In this document: piece by piece, positions 31,660-43,623 of the stretch
Numbering within the stretch: the stretch's first letter is position 1
Layout: each line of letters starts with the position of its first letter
Source: Bretschneidera sinensis
Taxonomy: Eukaryota > Streptophyta > Magnoliopsida > Brassicales > Akaniaceae
DNA length: 64,000 nucleotides
Assembly: GCA_023935145.1 (NCBI GenBank)
Contig: CM043697.1
Coordinates: forward strand, 53,632,501-53,696,500
Direction: 5' to 3'
Position numbers and translations under genes: made by a program
The notes under the pieces: model-generated
What the model saw: the letters and a program-made list of their open reading frames with translations, nothing else
Database searches by the model: none
What the model was told of the DNA's origin: nothing

Positions 31660-33431
31660 GGGCTTGTTTGGTATTGTTGCCGTTTTCAGTTTCCTGTTTC
31701 CATTTTGCAAAAATTGAAAACGACAATAAAAAAAATGTGTTTGGTTCGTTCTGCTCCTAATTTCTGTTTTTAGTTTTAAGAAAACAAAAACGAAATTTTT
31801 GGAAAAAAGCGGAAACAGAAACAAAATGAAATCACAGGAAATGACAGAACTTTATCGCACTTAAGTGCCACAGCCTTTGCCCAGGTTCGAGACGTGTCTA
31901 AGATACTTTGAAACATTTCTTTTATTTCCTTTCTCTCTTTGTTAGGGCAAAAACTTTCACTGTGAGCTTTCTTTCTCTCTATTATTTTTCACTAGAGGCC
32001 ACCATTGATCAGGTGATTTTGTGACCTATTTCTCTATCTTCCAAAATTTCTTATGTATTTCATTCTCATATGCATAAATTTTTACATCAATTTTACGGCA
32101 ACAAGCCACCCACCATCATCTGCAACTACCAAGTTAGCTACCAACATCTTCGGCTTTGGTCTGCAGAGCTCTCTTCTTCTTCTTTGATCCCATCAAGGTA
32201 ATTATTTTCTCTTATTATTTTAAAATTACCCAACGTTCATGGTGCCCCTTACCGATAAAATTTTCAGACGATAATAGATAGGTGGGTGTTTTTATTTCTG
32301 CATGGTATGATTTTCTTGATTGGGTTTCTTTTCATTTGTTCTGATTTTCTGTGTGAAGAAACATAGAAGGGGAGTTTTATTTTTAGTGGTAAATTTCGGT
32401 AATGGACAAGCTGCACTAATTTGGTGATATATTATTATACATGCAGGGAATTTTTGTGCATGGTGCGAAGGATGTTAATCAGCTTGAAGGAAGACATTGA
32501 CAAGCTGAATCCCAAGCTCACTAATAAACTCAGGCTGAATCAAATCTCTCATCTAGTCATATACTTGAATTTCTGAACATGAGAAAGCTATCAGGTACAA
32601 GCTATGCAAATACAGTTTATTTCAAATGTTGTTCTCAAGACCTACCTCTTTTGTTATAGTGAAACTGTAATATGCTATGCACATTGTATATGTAAGTTCA
32701 ACCATGGTCATAATAAGTCAATGAAGCATTTTTTATCAGAACTTAGAAGTGCACCAAAAGATGAGTGAATTAATCGAAAAAATTACTGCACACTCCCTTG
32801 GTTGTGCCTAAGGTGTTGGTTGCTTCATGGGAAATAAAAACCTGACAAGTTGCTATTTAAAAAAAAAATAGTACCAAATTGATGCTTGTTATTTAGATAA
32901 GAAACACAAGTCCCTTATGTCTCTCTCTCTCTCTCTCTTCATTTCATTTGAGAAATCCCAAATGATAATTACATGTTATCAGTATTTATTGTGGATGTAA
33001 ATGTAACACAAAATCAATTGTGTTATATGACTCGTGTCATAGACGACATTGCTCACCAAATATGGGAATGATGATAAAATCATAATAGTTGTCCAAATTA
33101 AAAACTCATTCTTTTAGGTAGTTTGGGATTTTTATTAATTAACGTATGATTTGTGGACTTTTGATTTTTTAATTTCTTTCTAATGAGCATATTTGATAAT
33201 ATCTAATGATACACACATTAGTGAAATATAAATACGTTTATCGAAAAAAAGTGAAAGTAGAATTGGTAATTGGACCAACCAAACATGTTTTTGGTTTTCT
33301 GTTATAGAAAACTGGAAACAGTGTATTTTCTGTTTTAAAATTCTGAAAACAAATAAGAAGCAAAACAAAAACAAAACAATTAGAAACAGGAAACAGAAGA
33401 CAAAAAACTGACAACATTACCGAATGGAACC
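31660..33431. mobile_element. Harbinger/PIF-like non-autonomous TIR element
   Basis: Terminal inverted repeats are GGGCTTGTTTGGTATTGTTG at the left and, read from the right end, GGTTCCATTCGGTAATGTTG, followed by matching CAGTTT/TTCTGTTTCCTGTTT blocks. TAA stands on both sides (31657-31659 and 33432-33434), the target-site type of PIF/Harbinger and Tourist-like elements. At 1772 bp it is longer than a typical MITE, and no transposase frame is present. Inside, 32150-32197 and 32448-32530 look like a 5' exon with a GT donor and an AG-started stretch with a 38-codon frame from 32460, but there is no recognised protein. Confidence 0.6.
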
Positions 33432-33434
33432 TAA

Positions 33435-34312
33435 GATTTCAAAAAGGTGTAAAGAACGGAGTTAAACAGGCTACAAAAGCACCTCTAACTACATAACACT
33501 CTATTTGATTTAAATGAACTTCATAGTTTTTGTAGAATTCGTTTGAATTTCATAAGTTACTGTATTTTGGTTTATTAATAGTGTGGATTCATTTACACTC
33601 CGTTTGAAACAAATGAATTCTATAATTTTTATAGAATTCATTTCGTAATGAATTCACAATGGAATTGAGTTGGCTTTTTAAAAATTCTATCAAAATTGAT
33701 AGAATTTACAAATTAATTCTATAAAATGAAGAGTAAAGTGCTACGTTGACCAAAATACTCTCTTTCCCTCCCTCTACATCCCTCTCCCCTCTCTCTCCTC
33801 TTTTTAATTTTTCATTTATTTCAAACATTTTAAACATGAGAATTCAAATTAATTCTATAATTTAAAATAAGAAAGCCTAACATAAAAATTCATTTCGAAA
33901 TGAATTTCATTTTCAATTTATTTGAAAATGAAATGAATTCCATTTTCATTTGGTTTCAAACGGACTTTAGAAAAGAATTAGCCACGTGTTTGGTTTGCTA
34001 ATAAAAATGAAGAATTCATATAAAATGAATTCTAATAGAATTGAAAAAACTGTTGACAAATTCTATCAAAATTGATAAAATTTGCAAAGGAACTCTAGCA
34101 TTAGCTTCTACAAATGAATTCTACCGTTTAAGTAAAACCATACCAATACAATAATTCATTTTAGTTCATTTGCAAATAAATTATAGTTTTAGCCCATTGG
34201 AAAATAAAGTCTAAATTCATTTGCTAATGAATTTTAGTTCAGCTCACCAAAGGGAGTGTAAACAATAAGAATTTAAAGGGTTAAACTACGGTGTCTTTTT
34301 GTAAATGAGGGC

Positions 34313-34313
<1 letters not shown>
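33435..34313. other. AATTCATT-rich repeat DNA with a MITE-like unit at 33596-33966
   Basis: 33596-33966 has inverted ends CACTCCGTTTGAAACAAATG and (from the right) AGTCCGTTTGAAACCAAATG with TTA on both sides, suggesting a Tourist-like MITE of 371 bp. The neighbouring 33480-33560 and 33990-34250 carry many AAATGAATTC motifs and may be decayed relatives. No coding potential. Confidence 0.5.

Positions 34314-34358
<45 letters not shown>
34314..34358. repeat. (CCCATG)n hexanucleotide repeat
   Basis: Seven and a half tandem CCCATG units, uninterrupted. Confidence 0.95.
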
Positions 34359-34524
34359 GTGACTATAACTATGGTTAGATTTGAATTATCTTTTAAACCT
34401 AATCGTTGAATTAGCATGAGGGCACCATAGAACTATCCAAATTTAAAACGCAACAAAAATAAATGAATAAATTGAAAGATCAAAATTCAAATCAAGAAAA
34501 TGAAATAAGGAACAAGAAGCATAC

Positions 34525-35304
34525 CATCCACTGGAACTCGGGCGATTCCCACTTGAAGGTCGACTCAGTGATCCCAGATCTGACTCGCCAGCCTTTCTCA
34601 TCCTATCATAACCACCCGACTTGGGCCGCCCATCCTCTCCTTACCGACCAGGCGACCCCAAATACCCCTGCTGATACTGCCTCGGACCGGGTTCCCTGGC
34701 CCGAAATACCTCTGGCCTGGGCCTCTCCTCCTTCCCCGCGAAACCTGGTCTGAGATGTGGCGGCACGAACCGATCCGATTTAGGAGACCCAACAATCGGA
34801 ACAATCTCCTTGTCCCTATCTTGACCCAGAACTGGAGATGAAACCACTGAACCGGTCCCGATTTGACCCAGCGGGCGCAGAGAAATCTGGTCCGACGCGG
34901 GTTCGGAGCGGGTTTGATCTGGGACCTTATGGGTCTGTTGGGGGACTTGTGGGGATGGGGACGATGATAGTGGTGGGGTGATGGTGGTTATGGGTCTGTT
35001 GGGGGACTTGTGGGGATGGGGACGATGATAGTGGTGGGGTGATGGTGGTTATGGGTTTTGGGGTGGATCGGGTCAGGACCAGCATGCGGCCATGGGTCCG
35101 GCTAGTGGGTAGGTGGTTTTTGTAGAGATTATTCGAATTATTAGTATTATTAAGAGATGAGATTGATGAATATGAAGCAAAAGAAGAGGAAGAGGGTTGT
35201 TGTGGTTTGGCTTTTTGGGTTTTGGTATTATTGTTTGTGGAGGAGATATTTTTCTCAACGATGTCGTTGAAGTTGATGGAGGTGTATTTGTTCGATCTTG
35301 CCAT
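34525..35304 (-). pseudogene. plant-conserved basic, Pro/Ser-rich protein gene, first exon, broken
   Basis: From the ATG at 35304-35302 the minus strand reads MARSNKYTSINFNDIVEKN, a low-complexity Asn/Ser stretch, then HGRMLVLTRSTPKPI, ending in frame at a stop at 34929-34927. A perfect 61-bp tandem duplication (34929-34989, 34990-35050) shifts the frame. In the other frame the protein would resume as KVPDQTRSEPAS and go on through SDRFVPPHLRPGF, then KEERPRPEVFRAREPGPRQY up to SPGR, a stop at the place of an expected tyrosine, then GEDGRPKSGGYDRMRKAGES and NRPSSSG before a GTATGC donor at 34524. I recognise the overall pattern as a conserved plant protein of unknown function but cannot name it. 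Two lesions make it a likely pseudogene, unless the duplication is an assembly artefact. Confidence 0.65.
34929..35050. repeat. perfect 61-bp tandem duplication
   Basis: Two identical adjacent copies start ATGGGTCTGTTGGGGGACTT at 34929 and 34990. 61 is not a multiple of three, so it shifts the reading frame of the surrounding gene. Confidence 0.95.
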
Positions 35305-35880
35305 CCACCACCACCGCCAACTCTTTTTTTGTTGTTGTCCTTTTCGAGAGTGCAAAGTAAAATCGGGTTTTTAGGGGGGGAAGAGAGATTTGATTTCTTC
35401 TTACTCGATTGAAGTTGAAGGGGGTGCGAGGAGAGGATGTGCCTTTGTGCCTGTGGTTTTCTTTTGGTTTTGTCGTCGAGCTGTTTGTTTTTGTTGTTGA
35501 ATTTCTATATATTTTTGGGGAAAATGAAAATCTATTGAATGAGTGGTGGGTCCATGTTCTGATGTGGAGAGATCTGAGCTGGTCGAATCCTGCCGGTTAA
35601 GGTTGTACCTCAAGAATATTACTCTCTCACGTGTTTGAGAAAATGGGTTCCAGAGAAGACATCATTTGCTGCCATCACAGATTATCAGAGGTTATGCAAG
35701 AAGATCCTATAGTTTTCTTTCTTGTTCCTTCGTTAGCAGAGAAAAAGTGTAAATGACGCAGAAGAAAGTAGAAATGTTTTCTTTTACACGGAAAGATTGA
35801 AGGTTGTACTCTATAATTTTTTTAAACAACCTACTAACAAAAAATAAACAGTAAAATTTGTTTTTGATGTTGTTGATGTC
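35305..35880 (-). other. upstream region of the broken gene
   Basis: CT-rich on the minus strand just before the ATG (about 35310-35420), consistent with a 5' UTR. A 70-codon frame at 35613-35401 (-) has no recognised domain. 35640-35880 shows nothing. Confidence 0.4.
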
Positions 35881-36400
35881 AAAAATTTGCTGTTGACGTG
35901 GTTTTGGTGTTGCACAGGTAATAGGAGTGAACTAAAGGTCCTCGGAAAGAATGGGAGACTTTTAAGAGCGTTCCAAAGTTAAAGTAGAACGAAAGCTTAA
36001 AAAAAAGAGAGGACGAAGGTCAAATTTAAAAGAGTTTGAGTGTAAGTAGATCAAGTTTCAATGAATATGAAGTCCATACCTCGACTTATTTATAACCTTT
36101 TGAACGGGCATTGTCCACGTCTCGTCAGTGTGAAGGCATTGATTGCTCGATCAGGGACGACGCGTCACAAGGTGGCTATAGCGCAGCGTGTTATAGGGTG
36201 ATTGCGGGGCTGCGTGTCGTAGGGTGACGTAGAATGGCTACAAGACGATGTGTCTTAGGGTGGCTGCAAGGCGGTATGTTATAGAAGGAGTCCAAACATA
36301 AGTTTATTGGACCATTTTTTATTGGGCTGGTATGTTATGGGCTATGTCTGGACGAAAGTGTTTATGGACTACATATACTTCTCTATGTCTCTATTTACAT
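35881..36400 (-). repeat. possible solo LTR fragment (Tat-like) with a minisatellite
   Basis: The segment has a minus-strand TATA-like stretch (TTATAAATAAGTCGAGG, about 36100-36084), a GC-rich minisatellite of 4-5 degenerate units (GGTGGCTGCAAGRCG.TGTGTCTTAG-like, 36150-36290), and a CAAAAATTTGCTGTTGAC block (35880) resembling AGAAAATTTGCTGCTAAG at the inner end of the Tat-like LTR (20950). Limits are approximate and the call rests on composition and layout. Confidence 0.3.
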
Positions 36401-39342
36401 ATTACAAATATACTGTTGATTTTTTTAAACAATTTTAATTTTAATTTTTTTATATGATATTAATTTAAAATTATGAAATTAATTTTTAAATATTTATAAA
36501 TTTTATGAATTATTAAATTGATATTTTTGCCACTAAAATTTAATTGTTTTAATATTTTTAAAATGTGTAATGTTAAAATTGAGATTTGAAAACATGTAAC
36601 TACCATCAACTCCTTAATTAAAACGGACGAAAAATGTTGAGTCAGCAGTTGCATGGACAGATATGAACAGTATATCTGACGTAAGAAACACTGATGTGGC
36701 ACGGGAAGGAAACAAATGAAAAGTCTACTCTACCCAACACAGGCTTTCTTCTTCGTTCTCATCTCTCTACCATTCTTTCTCTATCTTTAAGGTTAGCAAC
36801 AACTCTTAATTAATTTTCTCCCTCTAAAACCTAGAAACAGAACGGCTTGATTTTGTATTACTCTTAATCAAAACTTTAGCCATACACATATATCTATACC
36901 CACACACTGGAGCGCTCAACATCCCCATATCCACAACTCTCGCCACCACAAAGCGCGGCCTCGTCGACAAATCATCCTCCGCCGTCGCCTTTTTCGTCCT
37001 CATCTGCATCTCCTCCACAGTAGAATTTTTCCTTGATTTATTTGAATTGGATCCTCCATCACAAGCCGACCAGATCCCTCATCAGGTGCTTTGGGATGCG
37101 CGATTGATGTCGTGGATTTTACGGTTGGGCTCCGACGAGATTAGGTCCTCTTTCTCTCTTTCTTTTTTCTCTTTTCCAATTAGTGCACCGCACAAGATTT
37201 TGTGGGCTTGGCATTTTTGGTTTTGTTTGGGAAGTGAGAAAGTGTGGAAAAATAGAAAGAAAATTGGAGGAAAATGGGACTCTGATCTTTTTTTTTTTTG
37301 GGCAGTGAGAAAATAGAAATTTTGAGAGAAATTTTCTTATTATTTTTGTTTGTATAAATTAGATTAGTGTATTGTGCTTGAGATTGTGCATTTGTTTGGT
37401 TCAAATTTTCAGTATGGAGATGGACGCGGAGTTTGGGAAAGGGTGAAGAAGAAGAAGAAGAAGAAGAAGGGGGAGGAGGAGTGAAATGGGTTTTCTAGCT
37501 TGGGTTATGTTTGTTTGGATGGTGAGAAAATGGAAGAAGTGAAATGTTTTCTTATCATGGTTTTTTTGTGCGGGTGGTTCATGTTGGTGATAATGAAGGC
37601 TTGGACTGAAATTGCTTGTTGATTATTACAGTTAAATAGGGTGAAAGAAGTGAAATGAGTTTTTTTTTGGGGATCCTTGATATATTACACAGTTTTTTAG
37701 TTGGCAATTTTAGGAAGGGGTAGAAGATGAGGAAGAAGAAGAAGGGAAATGAGTTTTCTATTTGTATGGATGGTGAGAAAATGAAAGAAGTGGAATGGGT
37801 TTTTTTTTTTAACTTTTTTTTTTGTTTTCTTTTTAATTTTTATAGTTTTGAAAAAGAAGAAGTGGAAAAAGTAATTTTTGACCTTTTTATTTTCTTTTTA
37901 TTTTTTTGGTTTTGTATATTATTTTATTAAGATTTTTAATTTTTTAAAATTTCTTTATGTGAGAGCTCATGGTCGAAAGACGTGATTGAATTTGCAATTA
38001 AGTTTTTTTCCCTAAGTTGGAGTGCTCACTACGCTCCACATAATTTTTCCCTTAAATGTTGGACGGAAACACAGTGGTATGATTGTTAATGTTTTCAAAT
38101 CTTAGTACTGACATTATAAATTTTCAAATTTCAAAGATCAAAATATTAAAATAAGTAAAACTCAGTGGCAAAAATACTTATTTAGCCTTTTATAAATCTA
38201 TATTTGTAAAATTTTATTTACTTTCTTAATTTAAAGTTAAAAAATAATCATTTACAATATAAATAGTAAATAATCATTTACGATATAAACAATAAATAAT
38301 CATTTATTATATAGACATATAAATTGGAACAGAAATAGTATTATTTACTTTTGCGTATTTGTAAATAAGCCAAATGACCAAATATCTTTTTATTATACTT
38401 TCATTTCTCTTTCTTCTCCACAATTTCCCCATCTTCTTTTTCTCTCATCTTCAAAACCCTAAAAAAAAATAGGGCATTATGGAGACATAGTTGTTGGTGT
38501 CACGTATCGTTACAAGAGCTCGATGACTCACCTGTCTCAATCGAGCTCGAGCATGTTAGCAATGAGAACCAATTGGTTGAGTCATTGCAGAGGCACAAAA
38601 GCTTGATGAATCAATGATTGGGGTTTGGTAGTTTATGAGGTTTTGTGGTATTTTGGGCTTGATGAGTCAATAATTGTATTTTAATCATTTCACCGTCACA
38701 AATATGAAGGTCAAGTGTAATCTTGGCATCTATAAGTGTATGTGACTAGCTAGTAAATGCAGTCATGTCATTATTTTCCTTATGAAAATGATCGAATTTT
38801 AGATGAATTCGTACACTATGTAATAAAATTTTGGAGGAAATATAGTTATTTGATAGTAATGAAGTAGATTATAATTAAGGTAAAACCATAAGAATGATCC
38901 TGTAAGTCATCATTTTTTTTCTCTAAGAAAAAAATAATAATAATAATGCAAAAATAGTTTTTAAACTTCTGTAAGGTAAATATGTTCATCAACCAACAAT
39001 TTTCTTTCACACTAATGAAAAAAAGTAGAAAATAAACAGCATAATGGAAAAAAGTAAAACTAAATTAACATTTGTATGGTTGGACATAACCAATTGATAA
39101 CCATAATTATTTTAATAGAAAAAACTTAAGTTTGAATTCTCTCACCTCAACTATAAAAATATAAGTAAATTATAAATTTGACCTTAAATTTTAGTCTTAA
39201 TAATTACAACTTACTCCACTAGTTTGTAATTCAGTGATTAATTAAGTGTGTTAATTTAAAATGAAAATATCTAAATCACACACACAATATATATATAGTG
39301 TGAATTCCATATAGAGAAAGTATAAAGTGATTTTTCTATTTT
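36401..39342. other. intergenic; ATG-less open frame at about 36825-37316 (+)
   Basis: A plus-strand frame is open from about 36825 to 37316. It reads LLLIKTLAIHIYLYPHTGAL, then NIPISTTLATTKRGLVDKSS, then SAVAFFVLICIS, with its first ATG only at 37047. CT-rich DNA precedes it (36740-36790). I do not recognise it. (GAA)n at 37443-37470 and long T runs at 37801-37920 follow. 37930-39340 is AT-rich with no supported gene. Confidence 0.4.
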
Positions 39343-39600
39343 GTTGTGATAGGAACTTGAATTTTGATGGATGATGATTCTTATTGGCAAGGAATAAGGA
39401 AATAGAGCGATGTTTGAATTGTAAGGAATATGAAAATAATTGGCACTAATTAATGGCTAGTGTACAAAACCCCTAAGAAATATGGAGAGAGAGATTTCAA
39501 AATTGAAAGGGTTTCTTGATTACTTATTGATTCTACAATATGAGTTTCCAATGCCTTTTATAGGCTAAGAATACATACAAGGTAATGCCCTCATTCCAAT
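39343..39600. repeat. diverged repeat, left copy (matches 47146-47400)
   Basis: Blocks GAATTTTGATGGATG, GGCAAGGAATAAGGAAAT, TACTTATTGATT and TATAGGCTAAGAATACA recur in the same order at 47160-47320 (GAATTTTGATGAATG, GATAAGGAATATAGAAAT, GCTTATTGATT, TATAGGCTAACAATACA). It may be one end of an older element that the CACTA transposon entered. Confidence 0.45.
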
Positions 39601-40224
39601 AATCAATTTCACCATGGGCTGAGAGCTAGTCACTCTCATGAATGTGTGAAAAGATCACAGAAGCCAAGTATCCAAAGACTGGACCATTACCAAGAACAAG
39701 ATTCGACCCACGCTTAAGAGATGGCCAAGAACTTTGTACACATTGGCAGACTAATTCAACTCTTGTCTTAGATGCTTCCAAATTTATAAAATCTCTAATT
39801 GAATCCTTCCATTTATTTGTATTCTTGAAGCCATGGGCACCAAACAAAACAAAAAAAAAAATTCTACACCATACTAACTCTTCTCAATATTACTTCTATC
39901 CACAAATTTCGGACTATGAGTTTTGTGGCCTTCATCAAAGAGGTGTTCATTGTCAAAACAGTCACATGGATGGTCTCATATGAGCCAACCAACTATTTAT
40001 AGTCTTCAATGGTTCCACAAACGCTTTTGTGTGCACACCTATGTCTTGCACTTAGATGTGGGTTTGGAAAAGGCCAACCACATTTGTGACACACGTAAAA
40101 TCAATGGCTCTCATGGCTTGAGGATTCTTTCTGGTTTTGTAGACTCTGTATTATAGGTTGAAGTAAATTTCAATGTACGATCGATAAAAGAATCAGTCAC
40201 AGAAACTTCATTGACAAATTTCTC
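39601..40224. other. host DNA left of the CACTA element
   Basis: Open frames on both strands (39642-39983, 39923-40156, 39847-39626) show no recognised domain. The sequence is continuous with 46754 onward across the CACTA insertion. Confidence 0.4.
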
Positions 40225-40227
40225 ATT
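40225..40227. repeat. target-site duplication ATT (left)
   Basis: ATT at 40225-40227 and 46751-46753 flank the CACTA ends; a 3-bp duplication is typical of the superfamily. Confidence 0.75.
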
Positions 40228-40247
40228 TACTACAAAAAAAATTGACA

Positions 40248-40725
40248 TATACCGACGGTCAGAAACTGTCGACAAAGACACAAAAACCGTCAGTATAGAC
40301 TCTTTTGGGCTATACTAATAGTTTTAAGAAGTGTTACAAGATGTAGCATAGCTATAGGGATATACCAACGGTTAAAAAACCGTTGGTATAGCCCTGAGAG
40401 CTTTACGGACGGTTTCCAAAACTATCGGTATAGGTGGTGTATCTATACCAACGGTTCTATAACCGTCGCTATAGATAGGTTTTACTGGCGAATATAAACT
40501 ATTAGTATAGACCGTAACCTATACTGACAGTTCTATAACTGTCGCTATAGGGGGTTTTACTGACGAATAAAAACTGTCAGTATAGACTATAACATATACT
40601 GACGGTTCTATAACCGTCACTATAGGTTGGTTTTACTGAATAATAAAAACCGTCAGTATAGACCTTAAACCTATACTGACGATTTTATAACCATCACTAT
40701 AGGTAGGTTGTACTGAATAGTTTCA
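40248..40725. repeat. left subterminal repeats of the CACTA element
   Basis: Multiple ACCGTCAGTATAG-type motifs in both orientations. From about 40443 a higher-order unit of 75-77 bp (CTATACTGACGGTTCTATAA, CCGTC.CTATAGG, GGTTTTACTGA, AATAAAAACTGTCAGTATAG) repeats four times, the last copy partial. Such clusters bind the TNPA-type protein in En/Spm elements. Confidence 0.8.
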
Positions 40726-40727
40726 TT

Positions 40728-41030
40728 TAGTCGACTAAAGGTTCATTTAGTCGACTGAATGAAACCATTCAGTCGACTAAATAATAGAATTCAGTTGACT
40801 GAACTTCATTTAATCGACTGAATGAATCTATTCAGTAGACTAGACTATATTCAGTCGACTAAATCATATCATTCAGTCGACTAAATGAAACAATGCAGTC
40901 GACTGGTCTATATTCAGTCAACTAAACCATATCATTCAGTTGACTGAATGAAACCATTCAATCGACTAGACTATATGCATTCAACTAAATCATATCATTC
41001 AGTTGACTGAACTGCATTCAGTCAGTCGAT
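40728..41030. repeat. array of palindromic TTCAGTCGACTGAA motifs
   Basis: About 15 copies of TTYAGTYGACTRAA occur in 300 bp, several being a perfect 14-base palindrome around GTCGAC. Spacing is irregular, with spacers such as TGAAACCATTC and CTATA. It lies just inside the left subterminal repeats and differs in sequence from them. Confidence 0.9.
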
Positions 41031-41639
41031 TGAAATAATCACACAAACACTATACAAAAAAGTTTCATTCTTTTAAATATACTATACTATCCAAAAGATG
41101 AAATCTTACATATATAGTCTTTCATCTTAAATACATATTCTAACATTAACATATTATAGAGAACATCTTTGAATTTGAAAAAAAAAATATCCATGATATC
41201 TTAAATGTCTTATATCCTAATACATAAAAATTTCATCCCAAAAGTTGCATCAGTACATACTCTAGCTGTTTTGTATCTTTTGAATCAAGATTGTCCTATT
41301 GGGAAAAAATATAAAACCTAATCAGTCACCAAAATACAACACCAACCCAAAAGGAAGAAGAAAAAAATAGATGGAGAAAATATAATAAAACCTAATGGGT
41401 CACTCGAACAAAAACATGAATACATGGTAACATAGCCATCAACTATATTGCCTTATGACAAATAGTTTGAGGTGATTGCAGCTGCAATTTGTATGCATCC
41501 TCTTACAATTAACAACAAAATTATGGACAACCCCTCTTATAATCAATCATACAACATATAATAAAAATATATGAGTTAAATGGGTTTCCAAACGAATTCA
41601 TTACATTAAACGAATGACTTGGAGCAGTACACTTACCTT

Positions 41640-43623
41640 TTCCATTCTCATCAATCCGATGACTTCCACCCGAAGAACGTGGAATTACTGCAGGTGAGTC
41701 ATTCTGAACACTATTTGCATCAATAGCCTATTAAAAATAAAGGAAATTGTAGTATAAGTCAGATCACTTAGAATCATACTCTAACTATTTTATTTATATT
41801 TCCAAGGTAAGAAATGAGCCATATCTCTTCGTCTGAGTTGCATCCTTCCATTATAATATCATCAATGTTCTCGTGAGGAAACATGTAACCTCCCAACTTG
41901 TTTCACCACTTTTGCATAATCAAATTGCTGAGATGATGAAATATTATGATCGTTAGAAGATGTGGTGATCTTTCCCAAACAACGAACACGTCCTTTTTGC
42001 TCTGGTCCTTTTACTTGAGAAAACGCACCATCCTTCCAAGAAGGGTTTAAATGAAAAGTTTGTGAACTACTAGATTCATTCATATACTTTTTCATTAATT
42101 CTTGAGATTTGCAAAATTAAACATAAAAAACAATATCAACTGGTGCAAGGTACTAGTGTGGGAAAGTAATTAACTAGTAAATGGAAATAAGAAGGAACTT
42201 GTATATACCTAAGTCGCTTAATAGGCTAATAAGTAATAACCAAAGTAGAAGATCAAAGTACAAACCATGTTTTGTGCTGCTTTTTTTACTCTCGGCACTC
42301 TCATCGGTATGCGTACGACTTAGAATATAAACTTCTGCACGTGAAGGAGTTGCCCATTGTTCTCCACAATATATAATAACACATGTTGTAAAAAACAACC
42401 AACACATCATAAACTTTATTTTCTAAATGACACTGGAATTTTATACATAGTCACATTTTCTTCAATTAATGTAGGAAATGATTTTGTTCCAGTGTAATGA
42501 GAGTCATCAATTTTGTGGCGGTTTTATTTGTTTTTCTGACTTATTTCCTATGAATGCAAAACACAAGTGATTACATATGTTAATCATCACTAAACGAATA
42601 AAAAAAAATCAAGTAAAAGTCCTTTTATAAGAACAAATTTGTTATAAGTCATACATTTGTTTTTTCTAATTTCCAATATCAAATTAAGAATCAAAATTGA
42701 TCTTTATCTGCCATAGGATCACGTAGTTGCTTAATATTCTCATCTTCGGTCTTGGACTCATCAAACCATTTCTTGGTCTCATTTTTCTATTATCTTCACT
42801 TTTTACTCATACTACCAACAACATGCTTCTTTATTGTTGGTAAGAGTGGATCAAATGTGAATTTTGCCTACAATCAAACAATAACATTAGCAAAAATCAT
42901 CAAAGTTTTTTATAAGTAGAAAATCGTCAAAGTAAAGAAAAATGAAGTAACATTATAACACACTTAGTTATTTATACCTCAATGATCTTCCACATTTCCT
43001 CCTTATTTACCAATGGCATGTAAACCCATGATTCTCGGTTGATTGGTGCAATGTGAGCCATTCTGACCATGGTACCAATAAATTGATTAAGCCTTCCTGC
43101 GTCATCCCTTACTGGCTAACCATTTGCATTTACTTGGACACGAATTTTTTGATGTTCTACCAAATCCCACATGTCAGCCATACGTGTGGGACCATGTTTC
43201 TTTCTATGTTTATGAGAGACATTTTCTTAAACAATTACAAGATATTTAGAAAAAAGATTAATGAAATTTGGTCAATAGTAAATTTGTTTTATTTCAATTC
43301 TTGTTTTCCTTTTCTTTCTTTTTTTCTCCATTGTTGCTGTTTTCATGTTTCATCAATCATAGAAGAAATAATATTTCGGCCTATATATATTAATGCACCC
43401 ATTTGCTAAAGAAATTTATACCTGATGATGAAGGTTGCCCAGGCTGGGGCTGTGGTTCTTGATTGTGTAAAGGTTGGGTCTGATTATGAGACTGTGACGT
43501 TCTAGTGGATCCAAGTGTTTGTGTACCAAAGGATGCATGTGGTTCTTGTCTAGACTTAGTTTGCAACTGAGAATTCAAGTTTTCACTTGAATGTATAATA
43601 TTCAAGCGTCGACGCTTTCCCAT
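41640..43623 (-). pseudogene. TNPA-like (Transposase_24 / plant En-Spm) gene remnant
   Basis: Exons on the minus strand: 43623-43422 (MGKRRRLNII, then Gln/Pro/Ser-rich to a GTATAA donor); 43203-42978 (KHGPTRMADMWDLVEHQKIR, VQVNANG, stop, PVRDDAGRLNQFIG, MVRMAHIAPINRESWVYMPL, VNKEEMWKIIE, GTATAA donor); about 42866-42690 (FTFDPLLPTIKKHVVGSMSK, stops where tryptophans are expected, KKWFDESKTED); 42410-42250 (ATPSRAEVYILSRTHTDESA); 42095-41862 (DGAFSQVKGPEQKGRVRCLGK). This order is that of the regulatory TNPA/Transposase_24 protein that binds subterminal repeats. In-frame stops, mostly TGG to TGA or TAG changes, inactivate it. Confidence 0.8.

Noticed and set aside
31870..31910. GGTTCGAGAC resembling a tRNA T-loop (B box)
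   Set aside because: No A box at proper spacing and no cloverleaf can be folded around it.
39642..40156. Pair of plus-strand frames as a host gene interrupted by the CACTA element
   Set aside because: Frames also open on the other strand, and no known domain or continuation was found after 46754.
40728..41030. GTCGAC array considered as a CRISPR array
   Set aside because: Repeats are short, palindromic and irregularly spaced, spacers are not unique, and the context is a plant transposon.
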